From Sphingopyxis yananensis (GTDB lineage: Bacteria; Pseudomonadota; Alphaproteobacteria; Sphingomonadales; Sphingomonadaceae): a stretch of DNA of 64,000 nt. The position numbers and the translations under genes were made by a program. Of the stretch, positions 32,572-43,287 are shown one piece after another. Location of the stretch: contig NZ_JAJEWI010000006.1 of the NCBI RefSeq assembly GCF_020687785.1, forward strand, positions 1-64,000, written 5' to 3'. How positions within the stretch are numbered: position 1 is the first letter of the stretch; each line of letters starts with the position of its first letter. The notes beneath the pieces are model-generated. The model did not search any database, was not told the origin of the DNA, and saw only the letters and a program-made list of their open reading frames with translations.

Positions 32572-33849
32572 TCAGGCCGTCGCCGACGATTTGTCGGCAT
32601 GTTTTGCAAGAACCGCCTCGGTAATCGAGCCCGGCATCGGCAGGGGACGCTCAATCCGCGAGATGATCGGCAGGATGATCAGGAAATGGGCGAAGTAATA
32701 AATCGCACCGATTTGGCTGAAAATCACCCATGGCTGTTCAGCAGGCATCATGCCGCAAACACCCAGCAAGCCGATATCGAACAGCAAGATCCAGAAAAAG
32801 ATCTTGTTGAGCGGGCGATAGGTCGACGACTTCACCGGCGAACCATCCAACCAAGGCAGGAAGAACAGCAAAGCAATGGCCGCGAACATCGCGATCACGC
32901 CCCACAGCTTGGCGTCAATCCACAGGAAATTGAACGTGAACGCGCGCAAAATGGCGTAGAATGGCCAGAAATACCACTCAGGCACAATGTGCGCTGGCGT
33001 CGACAGCGGGTTGGCCTGAATATAGTTATCGGCATGGCCCAACAGGTTCGGCGTGAAGAAGGTCAGCACAGCAAAGATCATCAGGAACACGCCCAGACCA
33101 ACGCCGTCCTTTGCGGTATAATAAGGGTGGAATGGAACAGTATCCTGTTCATCCTTCACCTCAATACCCGTAGGGTTCGACGAACCGGGGATGTGCAGCG
33201 CCCAAATATGCAGGATGACCACACCCAAAATCACGAACGGCAGCAAATAGTGCAGCGAGAAGAAGCGGTTCAGCGCCGCATTGTCCGGCGCAAATCCACC
33301 CAGCAACCATTGGCGCATGGGTTCACCAACGCCCGGTATAGCCGAGAAGAAGCCCGTGATAACCTGCGCGCCCCAGAAACTCATTTGGCCCCAAGGCAGA
33401 ACATAGCCCATGAACGCAGTCGCCATCATCAGCAAGAAAATGACAACGCCCAGCAACCACACCATTTCACGCGGTGCTTTATAGCTGCCATAATATAGGC
33501 CACGGAAAATGTGCAGATAGACAACAATGAAGAACATGCTGGCGCCGTTCATATGCGCATAGCGGATAAACCAGCCAGCATTCACGTCGCGCATGATATG
33601 CTCGACAGAGTTAAAGGCAACGCCAGCGTTGGCGGCGTAATGCATCGCCAGCACAATGCCGGTCACGATCTGGATGGCCAAAGCCGCACCGGCCAAAACG
33701 CCGAAGTTCCAGAAATAGTTCAAATTGCGTGGCACAGGATAGCCAGCACCGACGGCGTTGTAGACGAAACGCGGCAAAGGCAAGCGATCGTCCACCCACT
33801 TCATCACGGGGTGCTTTGGCTGATACTGGTTGGCCCAGGGAAAGCTCAT
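32572..33849 (-). CDS. petB: Cytochrome b of the bc1 complex
   Basis: A 425-residue eight-helix cytochrome b. It has [20 protein letters not shown], the heme-ligand helices with His pairs ([20 protein letters not shown] and [20 protein letters not shown]), the Qo-site motif around [16 protein letters not shown], and the [13 protein letters not shown] signature in place of PEW(Y/F). It oxidises ubiquinol and reduces ubiquinone, driving proton translocation. Middle gene of petABC, about 11 bp after the Rieske gene. Confidence 0.97.
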   Translation of the reverse strand: MSFPWANQYQPKHPVMKWVDDRLPLPRFVYNAVGAGYPVPRNLNYFWNFGVLAGAALAIQIVTGIVLAMHYAANAGVAFNSVEHIMRDVNAGWFIRYAHMNGASMFFIVVYLHIFRGLYYGSYKAPREMVWLLGVVIFLLMMATAFMGYVLPWGQMSFWGAQVITGFFSAIPGVGEPMRQWLLGGFAPDNAALNRFFSLHYLLPFVILGVVILHIWALHIPGSSNPTGIEVKDEQDTVPFHPYYTAKDGVGLGVFLMIFAVLTFFTPNLLGHADNYIQANPLSTPAHIVPEWYFWPFYAILRAFTFNFLWIDAKLWGVIAMFAAIALLFFLPWLDGSPVKSSTYRPLNKIFFWILLFDIGLLGVCGMMPAEQPWVIFSQIGAIYYFAHFLIILPIISRIERPLPMPGSITEAVLAKHADKSSATA

Positions 33850-33860
33850 TTTTTCGCTCC

Positions 33861-34418
33861 TCAGCCGATCATCACGACAGTGTCGCTGGAGAATTCATAA
33901 GGCGGCACAACCAAGTTGGTCGGTGCAGGGCCTTTGCGGATACGGGCTGCCGTGTCATAGTGCGAGCCGTGGCAAGGGCAGAAATATCCGCCAAAGTCCC
34001 CACGATTTTCGCCTTCGGCCGCGCCCAAGGGCACACAGCCCAAATGGGTACAGACGCCCAATGTCACCAGCCAATTTTCTTTCCCAGGCTTGGTCCGTTC
34101 GGCCAAAGTCTGGGGCTGACGCAGATCACTGAGCGGAACCTTATTGGCTTCGTCAATTTCTGCGCTGGTCAGATTGCGAATAAACACAGGCTGTTTGCGC
34201 CATGTCGTTTTGATCGCCTGACCAGTTTGGATCTGGGAGATGTCGATTTCGGTCGAGGACAACGCAAGAACGTCTGCCGATGGGTTCATCTGATTAATCA
34301 GGGGAAGTACAACAGCACCCGCACCAACACCGGCGAAGCTGACAGCCGCAATGTTGATGAAATCTCGGCGACGAACGCCATCCTCTACACCCGCTTTCAG
34401 TTCGGATTCACTAGCCAT
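33861..34418 (-). CDS. petA: Rieske iron-sulfur protein of the bc1 complex
   Basis: A 185-residue Rieske subunit. The N-terminus has a Tat-type motif ([17 protein letters not shown]) followed by a single membrane anchor. The [2Fe-2S] site is formed by CTHLGC (Cys123, His125) and CPCHGSHYD (Cys147, His150), and the PPYEF segment closes the cluster domain. I set the start at 34418 because upstream sequence lacks domain features and the length then fits the family. First gene of petABC. Confidence 0.95.
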   Translation of the reverse strand: MASESELKAGVEDGVRRRDFINIAAVSFAGVGAGAVVLPLINQMNPSADVLALSSTEIDISQIQTGQAIKTTWRKQPVFIRNLTSAEIDEANKVPLSDLRQPQTLAERTKPGKENWLVTLGVCTHLGCVPLGAAEGENRGDFGGYFCPCHGSHYDTAARIRKGPAPTNLVVPPYEFSSDTVVMIG

Positions 34419-34642
34419 AGGATTGCTACTTTCCCCTGGTAAATTATTATGTGTTTCCAAGAGTTGGCAGACCCCCAATGCTCGCGCATAGCATCGCAAA
34501 GCCCGGCGGCCCCTCCGGGAATTGGGGTGCTGATAGCCCGAGTGTCCAATATTGCCAACAGACAATTTCTGATTATGCGCAGTTCGGGCCACGCAAATTC
34601 TTCAAGCTCGCCTTGGCGACGGGTTCAGATTAAGGGTAAATA

Positions 34643-35101
34643 ATGGATATTGCATTGTTTCAACCAGAGATCGCTGGGAATGTCGGGACCAGTTTACGAA
34701 CCGCTGCTTGTTTCGGGGTCGCCGCGCATATCATTGAACCATGTGGCTTTCCTTTCTCCCTGCAAGCGTTGAAGCGTGCCGGAATGGACTATGCCGAACA
34801 AGCCGAGATCCATCGCCACGCCAATTGGGACATGTTTGATGACTGGCGCCGCAGCCGGCAAAAAAAATTAATTCTTTTCACCACAAAAGGGGCGACCCCC
34901 CTGCCCGATTTTACATTCACGCCCGATGACATATTGTTATTCGGTGCAGAGTCGTCTGGCGTGCCCGATCATGTGCATGACGCGGCGGATGCAAGAGTGA
35001 TGATTCCCATGCTGGCCAATTTTCGATCCTTGAATGTCGCGGTGTCCGCTGGCATCGCATTGGCCGAAGCATTAAGGCAAACGAAAGGCTTTCCCGCATG
35101 A
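34643..35101 (+). CDS. trmL: tRNA (cytidine/uridine-34-2'-O)-methyltransferase TrmL
   Basis: A 152-residue SPOUT methyltransferase. Motifs are MDIALFQPEIAGNVGTSLRT at the N-terminus, LLFGAESSGVPDHV, and the SAM-binding deep knot MIPMLANFRSLNVAVSAGIA. It methylates the wobble nucleotide ribose of certain leucine tRNAs. AAGGG lies 5 nt upstream of the start. The stop overlaps hemF by 4 bp, so the two are coupled. Divergent from petABC. Confidence 0.94.
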   Translation: MDIALFQPEIAGNVGTSLRTAACFGVAAHIIEPCGFPFSLQALKRAGMDYAEQAEIHRHANWDMFDDWRRSRQKKLILFTTKGATPLPDFTFTPDDILLFGAESSGVPDHVHDAADARVMIPMLANFRSLNVAVSAGIALAEALRQTKGFPA

Positions 35102-35958
35102 CACCGCTTGATCCGCAGCAACAGGCCGCCCGCATTTGGTTCGAAACCCTGCGCGATCGGATCTGCGCCGAATTTGAAGCCATTGAAGCCGAAGCGGGAA
35201 GCGACGCGAAATTCCAATATATTCCGTGGGACCGCGAAGCCGACGGATTGCAAGTGGGCGAAGGCGGTGGCGGCGTGCGCGGCGTGATGAAGGGCAAGAT
35301 ATTTGAAAAGGTCGGGGTCAATGTGTCGACCGTTGGCGGTCAATTCGCGCCAGACTTTGCCCACACCATCAATGGCGCCGCCGAAGACCCCAATTTCTTT
35401 GCCACGGGAATCAGCTTGGTGGCCCATATGGCCAATCCCCATGTGCCCGCCGTGCATTTCAACACCCGCTTTTTAGTGACCACCAAACGCTGGTTCGGCG
35501 GCGGTGCGGACCTGAACCCGCCCCTGCCCTATGCCGAGGACACAGACGCCTTTCACGCCCGCCTACGGGCGGCCTGCGCGCCATTTGGGCCAGATGCTTA
35601 TGCGCGCTATGCCAAATGGGCTGAGGAATATTTCTTCATCCCGCACCGCGATGTCGCGCGGGGCGTGGGCGGCATTTTTTATGATCATCTGGAATGCCAT
35701 GACGACCCCGAATTTGACCGCAATTTTGAATTCACGCGCGCAGTGGGCGAAGCCTTTTTGGATATATTCCCCGTGATCGTGCGCCGCCGCATGGGCATGG
35801 CCGCGACACCCGAACAATATGAAGCGATGTATGAATGGCGGGGCCGCTATGTTGAATTTAACTTGGTCCATGATCGCGGCACCTTGTTCGGCCTGAAAAC
35901 CGGCGGCAATATTGATGCGATCCTCATGAGCCTGCCGCCCATGGCGAAATGGTCCTGA
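35098..35958 (+). CDS. hemF: Oxygen-dependent coproporphyrinogen III oxidase
   Basis: A 286-residue HemF enzyme that oxidatively decarboxylates coproporphyrinogen III to protoporphyrinogen IX using O2. Typical segments are GGGGVRGVMKGKIFEKVGVN, NFFATGISLVAHMANPHVPA, and WFGGGADLNPPLPYAEDT, which contains residues near the active site; VEFNLVHDRGTLFGLKTGGN lies near the end. Length is normal. It overlaps trmL (ATGA) and is followed by a terminator. It provides heme for the neighbouring bc1 complex, though this is not proof of linked control. Confidence 0.97.
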   Translation: MTPLDPQQQAARIWFETLRDRICAEFEAIEAEAGSDAKFQYIPWDREADGLQVGEGGGGVRGVMKGKIFEKVGVNVSTVGGQFAPDFAHTINGAAEDPNFFATGISLVAHMANPHVPAVHFNTRFLVTTKRWFGGGADLNPPLPYAEDTDAFHARLRAACAPFGPDAYARYAKWAEEYFFIPHRDVARGVGGIFYDHLECHDDPEFDRNFEFTRAVGEAFLDIFPVIVRRRMGMAATPEQYEAMYEWRGRYVEFNLVHDRGTLFGLKTGGNIDAILMSLPPMAKWS

Positions 35959-36008
35959 CCAGCTGATCCGCGCCGTCATCAAGCTGATCACCGCCCATAG
36001 CGCGGCAT

Positions 36009-36039
36009 AAAAAAGGGCGGCCCGAACAGCCGCCCTTTT
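36009..36039 (+). terminator. Terminator between hemF and the membrane-protein gene
   Basis: GGGCGGC (36015-36021) pairs with GCCGCCC (36029-36035), 7-nt loop, with A run before and TTTT after. It can serve both convergent genes. Confidence 0.85.
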
Positions 36040-36093
36040 GTTCATGATTTCGTCTGTCCAGCGGCTTCACGCGCGCCGCCCTAGCTTCGCAGC

Positions 36094-36816
36094 TTAACGC
36101 GCCAATTGGCGATAAACAGCGGTAGAAATCGCCAGAAACACCACAGTAAAAATGGTGGTCAAGGCGGCGTCGATCATCACACCCAATGTCGGCCCGACCA
36201 CGGGAATGAAGGCAGCAATCGTACCCAGTACCAGGCCAATTATCGTATAAATGACGATGACAGCCACCAGCACCAGACAATAATAAAGGGTCAGCGACAA
36301 AGCATGGCCCTTGGTGATCGCCCAACTCGCAGAGATCAGCCCGCCGATACCGCTGGCGCGATGATCAGCAGCCACCGGCCCCAACAGCGAAAAACGCACA
36401 GCCAGATAAATGCCCGGCACAATCAACAGGAAAAATCCAATCCCCGTCAAAATGCCCGTCAACAATTGTGCAAAAAATACGGGGATCAGCAGCGTCAGCG
36501 CGCTTTTAATCGCGTCCCCCACGCTCAGGCTGGTCCGTGTCAGCCACAACCGCATGATCGCCAAGGTGCCAACCAACACAAATATGCCGCCAATGATCTG
36601 ATAAGGCAGCATTTGCTGGAACCATGGCTGATATGCCGCCAGCCATTCCGCCATGGTCGCGGTTTCGGCAACCTGCGGCGGAGCCCCAATGCTCAAGCCC
36701 ATGATGAATTGCGGCAGGAATAAAAATACACCCGCGACCGCCCATACCAGCGTGCCATAGGATGACAGAAGCAAGCGGGCATCGCCCCACGCCGCGCTCA
36801 TATCAAATTTCTGCAT
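36094..36816 (-). CDS. Multi-pass inner-membrane protein of unknown function
   Basis: A 240-residue hydrophobic protein with about five to six transmembrane helices, including [40 protein letters not shown], and a C-terminal helix pair around [20 protein letters not shown]. The [16 protein letters not shown] segment is reminiscent of the DUF975/YciC and glycerophosphodiesterase membrane-domain families, but I cannot be sure. Start 36816 has GGAG 5 nt upstream. It is monocistronic and convergent with hemF. Confidence 0.75.
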   Translation of the reverse strand: MQKFDMSAAWGDARLLLSSYGTLVWAVAGVFLFLPQFIMGLSIGAPPQVAETATMAEWLAAYQPWFQQMLPYQIIGGIFVLVGTLAIMRLWLTRTSLSVGDAIKSALTLLIPVFFAQLLTGILTGIGFFLLIVPGIYLAVRFSLLGPVAADHRASGIGGLISASWAITKGHALSLTLYYCLVLVAVIVIYTIIGLVLGTIAAFIPVVGPTLGVMIDAALTTIFTVVFLAISTAVYRQLAR

Positions 36817-36948
36817 AGGATCTCCGATTTTTCGCCCAGCCACTTTGCGTTGCGGGCGAATATGTTTCCTTTATGCCTTATAGTCCAGCCGGTTGAAACT
36901 CCTATTCAACACTTGCACATCGCGCCCCAGCGGTGCAGGAAATTCCCT

Positions 36949-37617
36949 ATGACCAGTCCGTCCCCATATTCGCCGCCCGCGCCAGATATTACCGTCTCCG
37001 CTGGCCTCACCGATTATGCCGAGGCGCTGCAATCCATGGAAGATCGCGCGGCCGCCATCTATGCGGGCACAGCGGACGAACGCATTTGGTTTTTGGAACA
37101 TCCCCCACTCTATACCGCCGGAACCAGCGCGGATCCTGCGGAGCTGTTGGACCCACGCTTCCCAGTCTATGAGGCGGGACGCGGCGGGCGCTATACCTAT
37201 CATGGTCCAGGGCAACGCATTGGCTATGTGCAATTGGACCTAACCAAGCGTGGCCGCGATGTCCGCTGCTATGTCTCTGCGCTCGAAGGCTGGGTGATTG
37301 CCGCTTTGGCGCAATTTGGCGTTTCCGCACGCCGTGCTGACGGACGCATTGGCATTTGGACGGATGACCCAACGGGCCGCGAAGCCAAAATTGGTGCCAT
37401 TGGCGTGCGTGTTCGCCGCTGGGTAACATTGCATGGTTTTTCGCTGAACATCGCCCCTGACCTTAGCCATTTTGGCGGGATTGTACCCTGCGGCATTTCT
37501 GAATTTCCGGTGACCAGCCTGCAAGCCTTGGGCGTGAACGCCAGCTTCGCGGATGTGGATGACGCACTGCGGGCAACATTGCCAGATTTTCTATCCCATG
37601 TTCAGGGCTGCAAATAG
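36949..37617 (+). CDS. lipB: Octanoyl-[acyl carrier protein]:protein octanoyltransferase
   Basis: A 222-residue LipB. It transfers octanoate from ACP to lipoyl domains of 2-oxo-acid dehydrogenases, first step of lipoate synthesis. It shows the substrate-entry segment [40 protein letters not shown], the catalytic Lys in [20 protein letters not shown], and the catalytic Cys in [14 protein letters not shown]. Start 36949 is supported by CAGGAA upstream and by domain length; further in-frame ATGs exist upstream. Confidence 0.95.
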   Translation: MTSPSPYSPPAPDITVSAGLTDYAEALQSMEDRAAAIYAGTADERIWFLEHPPLYTAGTSADPAELLDPRFPVYEAGRGGRYTYHGPGQRIGYVQLDLTKRGRDVRCYVSALEGWVIAALAQFGVSARRADGRIGIWTDDPTGREAKIGAIGVRVRRWVTLHGFSLNIAPDLSHFGGIVPCGISEFPVTSLQALGVNASFADVDDALRATLPDFLSHVQGCK

Positions 37618-37627
37618 GATGATCGAT

Positions 37628-37954
37628 ATGACAAGCCGGACATTGACCCTTTGCGCATCTGCCATGCTCTTGATTCTGTCCGCCTGTGGCAGTGAGCCAA
37701 AAAGCGACAGCAAAACCACACGCTTGGACGCGATTGAGGTTCAATCCGGCAGCATTAGCGACGCGATGATTACGCTGGATCAGGTCGCATCCGACGGCAC
37801 AGCGATTGATTCTACTGTTCCCGCCGATTCTACCAAAAAAGCCGAAACCAAAAACGACGAAGCAGCGCCCACCACCCCAAGCGACAGTAGCAATTTGGCA
37901 ACCAACCCCGGCGATGTCGTGGTGACGCCCAACGGCCCTGACGCCAGCAATTAA
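37628..37954 (+). CDS. Putative small lipoprotein
   Basis: A 108-residue protein with a lipoprotein signal, MTSRTLTLCASAMLLILSAC, whose lipobox LSAC-G predicts Cys20 acylation. The mature part is hydrophilic, rich in Ser, Thr, Asp and Lys, and probably disordered. No family is recognised. It starts 11 bp after lipB with AGGA upstream, likely in the same transcript, and is followed by a terminator. Confidence 0.8.
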   Translation: MTSRTLTLCASAMLLILSACGSEPKSDSKTTRLDAIEVQSGSISDAMITLDQVASDGTAIDSTVPADSTKKAETKNDEAAPTTPSDSSNLATNPGDVVVTPNGPDASN

Positions 37955-38006
37955 GTCGCACCGCCAGCGGCCCCTCGCGCCGCTGCTCTAACGCCGCAAT
38001 GCAAAT

Positions 38007-38034
38007 AGGCGGGCCTCATCAGCCCGCCTGTTTT
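38007..38034 (+). terminator. Terminator after the lipoprotein gene
   Basis: AGGCGGGC (38007-38014) pairs with GCCCGCCT (38022-38029) around CTCATCA, followed by GTTTT. Confidence 0.85.
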
Positions 38035-38065
38035 GACCATTATGACAGGACTGGGCCCGTGCGGC

Positions 38066-38695
38066 CTAGCGCAATCCCACAATCTTATGGGTTTGCAGCG
38101 ACAAGCGCCAACGCGGGTCAGCCAAGGCCACATCCATACATTCCGCGATATTGCCCGCCTGATGCGCGTCATCGAGTGGCTGCAACAAATGATGGGTAAA
38201 ATTGAGCCCCACCAAATAATCGCGGTCGCTGCCCGCCTGCGGCCAAACCAATTTCAGTTCATCGCCATGTGTTTGCACCAATTCGCTGCCCGCTTTTGGG
38301 CTGACGCAAATCCAATCAATCGCATCGATCACTGGCAAGGTGCCATTGGTTTCCATCGCAATGGTAAAGCCGCGTTCATGCAGCGCATCGGCCAAAGCCT
38401 GATCCACCTGCAACATCGGCTCGCCGCCGGTCAGGACAACATAGCGATGGTCGGGCTGATCGCCCCATATTTCCGCTATTTTGTCGGCCAACCCTTGGGC
38501 GTCATATTTGCCGCCCGCTGTGCCATCGGTCCCGACAAAATCTGTGTCACAAAATTGGCAAATGGCCTTGGCGCGGTCTTGCTCGCGCCCCGTCCACAAA
38601 TTGCAGCCCGCAAAGCGGCAAAACACCGCGCGGCAACCGGATTGCGCGCCTTCCCCCTGCAACGTCAGGAAAATTTCTTTGACGCTATAGGTCAT
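38066..38695 (-). CDS. queE: 7-carboxy-7-deazaguanine synthase QueE
   Basis: A 209-residue radical-SAM enzyme in queuosine biosynthesis that contracts the pterin ring to 7-carboxy-7-deazaguanine. It starts MTYSVKEIFLTLQGEGAQSG. The cluster cysteines are in CRFAGCNLWTG and CQFCDTDF, the extended CX14CX2C form of QueE (fourteen-residue gap) rather than plain CX3CX2C. VVLTGGEPMLQVD follows. The start overlaps the stop of queC by 4 bp, so the two are one operon. Confidence 0.95.
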   Translation of the reverse strand: MTYSVKEIFLTLQGEGAQSGCRAVFCRFAGCNLWTGREQDRAKAICQFCDTDFVGTDGTAGGKYDAQGLADKIAEIWGDQPDHRYVVLTGGEPMLQVDQALADALHERGFTIAMETNGTLPVIDAIDWICVSPKAGSELVQTHGDELKLVWPQAGSDRDYLVGLNFTHHLLQPLDDAHQAGNIAECMDVALADPRWRLSLQTHKIVGLR

Positions 38696-39390
38696 ATACG
38701 CGGCTTTACGGCATAGACGGTGGGGTCTGGCAATCCAGCCTCCGCATAGCCTTTGCTGCGCAAATAGCAGCTATCGCATTCGCCGCAATGCTTGCCATCT
38801 GGCGTCGGGTCATAACAAGACCAGCTCATACCGGCATCCAAGCCCAAACGCGCTGCTTCCTTGGCGATATCGGCCTTGGACATATATTGCAGCGGCGCAT
38901 GGATTTTGAATTCCACGCCCTTGTCCCCGTCCCGCGTAGCCAGCGCGGCCAATTTCTCAAAACCAGCGATAAAATCGGGGCGGCAGTCGGGATAGCCGCT
39001 ATAATCCAGCGCGTTGACGCCGATGACAATATCTTTGGCTTGCCGCGCTTCGGCCAAACCCAGCGTCAGCGACAGGAAAATTAAATTGCGGGCGGGCACA
39101 TAGGTCACGGGAACATCACCGCCAACATCGGCCTTGGGCACATCAATATCCGCCGTCAAAGCGGACCCACCAAAACGGCGCAAATCCAGCGGCAAAACAA
39201 TATGTTCCGCCGCACCCACAGCTTTGGCGATACGCGCCGCCGATTCCAATTCCACACGGTGGCGTTGATTATAATCCACCGTCAGCGCCACAATCCGGCA
39301 CCCAGCTTCGCGCGCCAATCCGGCACAGACCATCGAGTCGAGCCCGCCCGAAAGCAGCACGATCATATTTTTTCCGCTCAAATCCTTCAT
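38692..39390 (-). CDS. queC: 7-cyano-7-deazaguanine synthase QueC
   Basis: A 232-residue ATP-dependent enzyme converting 7-carboxy-7-deazaguanine to preQ0. It has the PP-loop MIVLLSGGLDSMVCAGLARE, the substrate region YVPARNLIFLSLTLGLAEAR, and the zinc-binding cysteines SWSCYDPTPDGKHCGECDSC near the C-terminus. I list the start at 39390 (MKDLSG); ATG 39366 directly before the PP-loop has a better Shine-Dalgarno (GCGGA) and may be the true start. Translationally coupled to queE. Confidence 0.95.
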   Translation of the reverse strand: MKDLSGKNMIVLLSGGLDSMVCAGLAREAGCRIVALTVDYNQRHRVELESAARIAKAVGAAEHIVLPLDLRRFGGSALTADIDVPKADVGGDVPVTYVPARNLIFLSLTLGLAEARQAKDIVIGVNALDYSGYPDCRPDFIAGFEKLAALATRDGDKGVEFKIHAPLQYMSKADIAKEAARLGLDAGMSWSCYDPTPDGKHCGECDSCYLRSKGYAEAGLPDPTVYAVKPRI

Positions 39391-39615
39391 GCGCGGGGAA
39401 ATAGGCCCGTTCAGGGCGCTGCGCAAGGGTGTGATGCTGCACTGCAAAACAGCATCGGCAAAAAAACGGGCCGTCGTCCCAGCAGGAACGACGGCCCAGT
39501 TTGGCAAGTTGCCATTGGAGAAGGACACAAAAAAATTCGTGCCTCACCCCAAGCCCTAGCCAAAGAGGGTTAACAAATGATTTGGATTGTCAGGAATATC
39601 GTCCGTTGACGCAAT

Positions 39616-40053
39616 TTAGCGTGCACAGCTTCCCACTCGGCGCGCTTCATAACGATCATCGAACAAGCGGCCCTTGTGCACACCTTGCGTTTCAATCTGC
39701 GCCAAACGATTGGTTTCTCGCCTAACGGTCGTGCGGCCATATCCCGTGCCATCACAGCTATAATGGACAGTCAGCAGGCGGGGCGTATTTTCAATAATAT
39801 ATTGCGTACAGGCTTTGGGACCATGTTCCACCTGCACCAATTGCTGGGGATCCCCCAAACATATACGCCGATCAGCTTGGGCAGCGCCTCGGCCGACCAA
39901 GGTCCAACGACCCTTTTCCAATTGGCTGGGAACCAGCAAGGTCGGCGATTTCGCCAAGGCTGCAACATTCCCGACCGCCATCATGGCCACCATAGCCAAC
40001 GCCAATCCAGCCATGCCAAAAATTTGAAGACGGCGACTTTCCATCATGCCCAT
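39616..40053 (-). CDS. Exported hypothetical protein (DUF3617-like)
   Basis: A 145-residue protein with an N-terminal membrane segment or signal (LQIFGMAGLALAMVAMMAVG to AALAK) and a beta-rich body, LEKGRWTLVGRG, CTQYIIENTPRLLTVHYSCD, YGRTTVRRETNRLAQIETQG, ending in a Cys. The pattern of strand-rich repeats with paired cysteines resembles the DUF3617 family, common exported sphingomonad proteins of unknown role. Function unknown. Start at 40053 or a nearby Met. Confidence 0.7.
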   Translation of the reverse strand: MGMMESRRLQIFGMAGLALAMVAMMAVGNVAALAKSPTLLVPSQLEKGRWTLVGRGAAQADRRICLGDPQQLVQVEHGPKACTQYIIENTPRLLTVHYSCDGTGYGRTTVRRETNRLAQIETQGVHKGRLFDDRYEARRVGSCAR

Positions 40054-40208
40054 TCCCTCGCTTTTACAACAAAGCGCGGCCCATATTTCCTATTACATCA
40101 TTATCAATATCAGGCAGGACCGACAGAGTGTGTAAACTCCTTTGGCCCTGCCCCTATCGATTATCATGAAAACAGCGATCAAATCCAGTTTGATCCCATC
40201 GACGCACC

Positions 40209-41123
40209 TTAATGACGCGTAACGATTTCGCTCAATTCAATCGGCAAAATCTTGGAACAAAAAGCACAATCCACGCGAATCATGCCATCCTCTTCGGCCA
40301 TATCCAGCCGTTCGCTTTCGGGGAATTGCGCAAGAACCGACTTATAATGTTCCACGCTGCAACGGCATCCCCGCGTCACCGCATCACCCGCATTCACGCG
40401 CACTTCGTCTTCATGGAACAAGCGCCAAGCCAGGGTCTGCAAAGACACCGACCCATCGGTCAATTCCTCGTCCTTGATCGTCGAACCAATGGCGCTGACA
40501 TGCTCCCATTCCGGTCGATCGCGGCGCGTTTCCAAACGTTCACGGCCCACTTCGCCTTCGGGCAGATATTGCAGCATCACGCCGCCCGCAATGCAGCCAT
40601 CTTCGTCGCTGTGCCCAGCCGCCAAGCGGATCAAGCTGGGGATTTGCTCCGACTGTTCGAAATAATGTTCCGCAGCCGACGCAATGGACGCGCCTTCCAT
40701 GGGGACAATGCCCTGATAGCGTTCCTTGGTCGCTTGCTGGTCGAACGTAATCGCCAGAAAGCCTTCGCCGAACAATTCTTGCAACGTGGCATCCATCGCC
40801 AGACCTGCGATACGCTCGGCATCAAATTTCAAATAGCCACGCAATTCGCCGCCACGATAATCGCAGACCAGCAATTCGATGGGACCGCCACCATTTTGGG
40901 CCTGCAACGTCATCTGCCCGCTCTCATCCTTCAGCGTCGATCCCAACAACACCGTCAGGACCAAAGCTTCGGACAGCAATTTTTCCGCAACCGGCGGATA
41001 ATTATGCGCGGAAATAATTTCATTCAGCACAGGGCCCAACCGCACAAAGCGCCCGCGCACATCGCGTTTGCTGATGGTGAACACCAACGGCTGGTCGAAA
41101 CAAATATCTTGGTTGTCAGTCAC
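40209..41123 (-). CDS. hslO: Redox-regulated chaperone Hsp33
   Basis: A 304-residue Hsp33. The substrate-binding domain opens with [20 protein letters not shown] and continues [20 protein letters not shown]. The C-terminal zinc switch uses four cysteines arranged as CRCS and CAFC. Under oxidative stress the cysteines form disulfides, zinc is released, and the protein becomes a holdase. The start overlaps argF by 4 bp, placing it third in argD-argF-hslO. Confidence 0.95.
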   Translation of the reverse strand: MTDNQDICFDQPLVFTISKRDVRGRFVRLGPVLNEIISAHNYPPVAEKLLSEALVLTVLLGSTLKDESGQMTLQAQNGGGPIELLVCDYRGGELRGYLKFDAERIAGLAMDATLQELFGEGFLAITFDQQATKERYQGIVPMEGASIASAAEHYFEQSEQIPSLIRLAAGHSDEDGCIAGGVMLQYLPEGEVGRERLETRRDRPEWEHVSAIGSTIKDEELTDGSVSLQTLAWRLFHEDEVRVNAGDAVTRGCRCSVEHYKSVLAQFPESERLDMAEEDGMIRVDCAFCSKILPIELSEIVTRH

Positions 41124-42046
41124 AATTTACCCAAAGCCCAAAGAAGCACAGATTTCTGTGCGTGCAAACGGTTCTCGGCTTCATCCCAAATGCGCGATTG
41201 CGGACCATCAATGACCGATGCCGTCACTTCTTCCTCGCGGTGGGCGGGCAAGCAGTGCAGGAAAATCGCGTCATCTTTGGCCGCTGCCATCACCGCATCA
41301 TTCACCTGAAATGGCATCATAGCGGCAATTTTTTCATCGGCATGGGCTTGGCCCATCGAAACCCACGTATCGGTTATGATCACGTCCGCACCCTTTGCGG
41401 CTGCCATGGCGTCGCGCATGATGTCGATGCGCGCACCGCGTTCGCGGGCCTGTGCCACAAATGCTGGGTCGGGATCATATCCTTCGGGAGATGCGATCGC
41501 GACGTTAAATTTCAAGAGGCCAGCCGCTTCGATGATCGAAGACGTCACATTATTGCCGTCCCCCAAATAGGCGATTTGCAAACCCGGCAAGGCCTTGCCG
41601 CTTTCCAAAATGGTCAGCAAATCGGCCAATATTTGGCAGGGGTGCGATTGGTCGGTCAGGCCGTTAATCACCGGCACGCTGGCATTGGCGGCCAAGGCCT
41701 CAATCTTGGCATGATCGTCGGTGCGGATCATGATCGCGTCCACAAAACGCGACAAAACCTGCGCCGTATCCTCGATGGTTTCGCCGCGCCCCAATTGCAT
41801 TTGGTCGGACGTCATCATCATCGGCTGCCCGCCCAATTGGCGAATGGCCATTTCAAAGCTGGTGCGCGTGCGCGTGCTGTTCTTTTCAAAGATCATCGCC
41901 AGCACATGACCCGCCAAGGGTGCGTCCGCATCCGCCAGCCCCTTGGGCAAGCCTTTGCGCGCAGCTTTCCGGTCCATCGCATCATTCAGCATCGCGGCCA
42001 GCACATTGCCGCCTGCATCCGATAAATTCAGAAAATGATTCATCAT
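41120..42046 (-). CDS. argF: Ornithine carbamoyltransferase
   Basis: A 308-residue cytoplasmic enzyme of arginine synthesis making citrulline from ornithine and carbamoyl phosphate. Motifs: the carbamoyl-phosphate loop [27 protein letters not shown] (HPCQ), and [13 protein letters not shown] with the catalytic Cys. Length is standard. It overlaps argD upstream and hslO downstream by 4 bp each, forming a coupled operon. Confidence 0.97.
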   Translation of the reverse strand: MMNHFLNLSDAGGNVLAAMLNDAMDRKAARKGLPKGLADADAPLAGHVLAMIFEKNSTRTRTSFEMAIRQLGGQPMMMTSDQMQLGRGETIEDTAQVLSRFVDAIMIRTDDHAKIEALAANASVPVINGLTDQSHPCQILADLLTILESGKALPGLQIAYLGDGNNVTSSIIEAAGLLKFNVAIASPEGYDPDPAFVAQARERGARIDIMRDAMAAAKGADVIITDTWVSMGQAHADEKIAAMMPFQVNDAVMAAAKDDAIFLHCLPAHREEEVTASVIDGPQSRIWDEAENRLHAQKSVLLWALGKL

Positions 42047-43230
42047 GCCTCCGGCAGCTGATAGCTCGCCGCCCCTTCCGACAATTTCTGGATAAATTCA
42101 TCCACATGGGCTTGTTCAATGTTCAGCGGTGGCAAAATGCGAATGACATTGTCGCCCGCCCCCACCGTCAACAATCCATGATTGTCACGCAAATGCGCAA
42201 CAAAATCACGTGGATCCGACTTGATCTTCAGACCCAACATCAAGCCCAAGCCGCGCACGCTTTCAAACAAATGATCATGATTGGGGATCAATTGTTCCAG
42301 CGCCCCGCGCAAGCGGTCCGAAATGCTGTTCACATGGTCCAGAAACCCGTCTTCCAAAATGACATCCAGCACGGCCTGACCCGCCGCCATCGCCAGAGGG
42401 TTGCCGCCATAGGTGCTGCCATGGGTGCCAAACACCATGCCGCGCGCGGCCTTTTCGGTGGCAAGGCAAGCCCCCATGGGGAAACCGCCGCCGATGCCCT
42501 TGGCCGACGCCATGATGTCCGGCGTGATGCCATAATGTTCATAGGCATAGAATTTGCCCGTACGCCCAACGCCGCATTGCACTTCGTCAAAAGTCAGCAT
42601 CAAGTCGCGCTTGTCGCAAATATCCCGCAGTGCCTGCAAGAAAGGTTGCGATGCCGGACGAAGCCCCCCCTCGCCCTGCACAGGCTCGATCAAGAAGCCA
42701 GCAGTGCTGTCATTCACCAAATCCAATGTCGCGTTCAAATCGTCGAACGGCGCATAGGCAAAACCGGGCAGCAAAGGTTCAAAACCCTTGCGCAGCTTTT
42801 CCTGATTGGTCGCCGAAATGGTGCCCAATGTCCGGCCATGAAATGCGTTGTTAAAGGTAATGATGGTGTTTTTATGGTTATTGCCCACGCTGCTATGATA
42901 AGCGCGCGCGGTTTTGATGGCGCATTCCACCGCTTCGGCGCCGCTGTTCGTAAAAAATACGGTGTCGGCAAAGCTGTTATCCACCAAACGCTGGGCAAAG
43001 GCCTCACCCTGCGGGCTGCCATATAGGTTGGACACATGCATCAAAGTGGCGGCTTGTTCTTGAATCGCCTTGGTCAGATGCGGGTGACCATGGCCCAATG
43101 CATTGACCGCAATACCGCTGGCAAAGTCCAAATATCGCTCGCCGCGCTCGCCGATCAGATAGGCTCCCTCACCGCGCACCGGACGAACATCATTCCGGGG
43201 GTAAACGGGCATCAGCGGCGAAATCGACAT
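42043..43230 (-). CDS. argD: Acetylornithine aminotransferase
   Basis: A 395-residue class III PLP aminotransferase in arginine biosynthesis. Motifs are [20 protein letters not shown] at the N-terminus, [20 protein letters not shown], the PLP-site [20 protein letters not shown], and [15 protein letters not shown] with the Schiff-base Lys. It also commonly serves in lysine synthesis (succinyldiaminopimelate). First gene of argD-argF-hslO. Start 43230 is chosen; 43248 is possible. Confidence 0.95.
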   Translation of the reverse strand: MSISPLMPVYPRNDVRPVRGEGAYLIGERGERYLDFASGIAVNALGHGHPHLTKAIQEQAATLMHVSNLYGSPQGEAFAQRLVDNSFADTVFFTNSGAEAVECAIKTARAYHSSVGNNHKNTIITFNNAFHGRTLGTISATNQEKLRKGFEPLLPGFAYAPFDDLNATLDLVNDSTAGFLIEPVQGEGGLRPASQPFLQALRDICDKRDLMLTFDEVQCGVGRTGKFYAYEHYGITPDIMASAKGIGGGFPMGACLATEKAARGMVFGTHGSTYGGNPLAMAAGQAVLDVILEDGFLDHVNSISDRLRGALEQLIPNHDHLFESVRGLGLMLGLKIKSDPRDFVAHLRDNHGLLTVGAGDNVIRILPPLNIEQAHVDEFIQKLSEGAASYQLPEA

Positions 43231-43253
43231 GGCCAAAGCACCTTTCAAAATGC

Positions 43254-43287
43254 AAAAATAAAAAAGCGGCCCGGTATTCTGGGCCGC
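43254..43287 (-). terminator. Terminator between the LLM oxidoreductase gene and argD
   Basis: On the minus strand GCGGCCC (complement of 43281-43287) pairs with GGGCCGC (complement of 43266-43272) around an 8-nt loop and is followed by a T-rich run (43254-43265). It ends transcription from the flavin-dependent oxidoreductase gene before argD. Confidence 0.85.

Noticed and set aside
32440-33498. A 352-codon plus-strand frame antisense to petC and petB
   Set aside because: It is low-complexity, Arg/His/Gln-rich, and opposite to strongly conserved cytochrome genes.
40212-41309. A 365-codon plus-strand frame antisense to hslO and argF
   Set aside because: It crosses two well-supported, overlapping minus-strand genes and has no recognisable motif.
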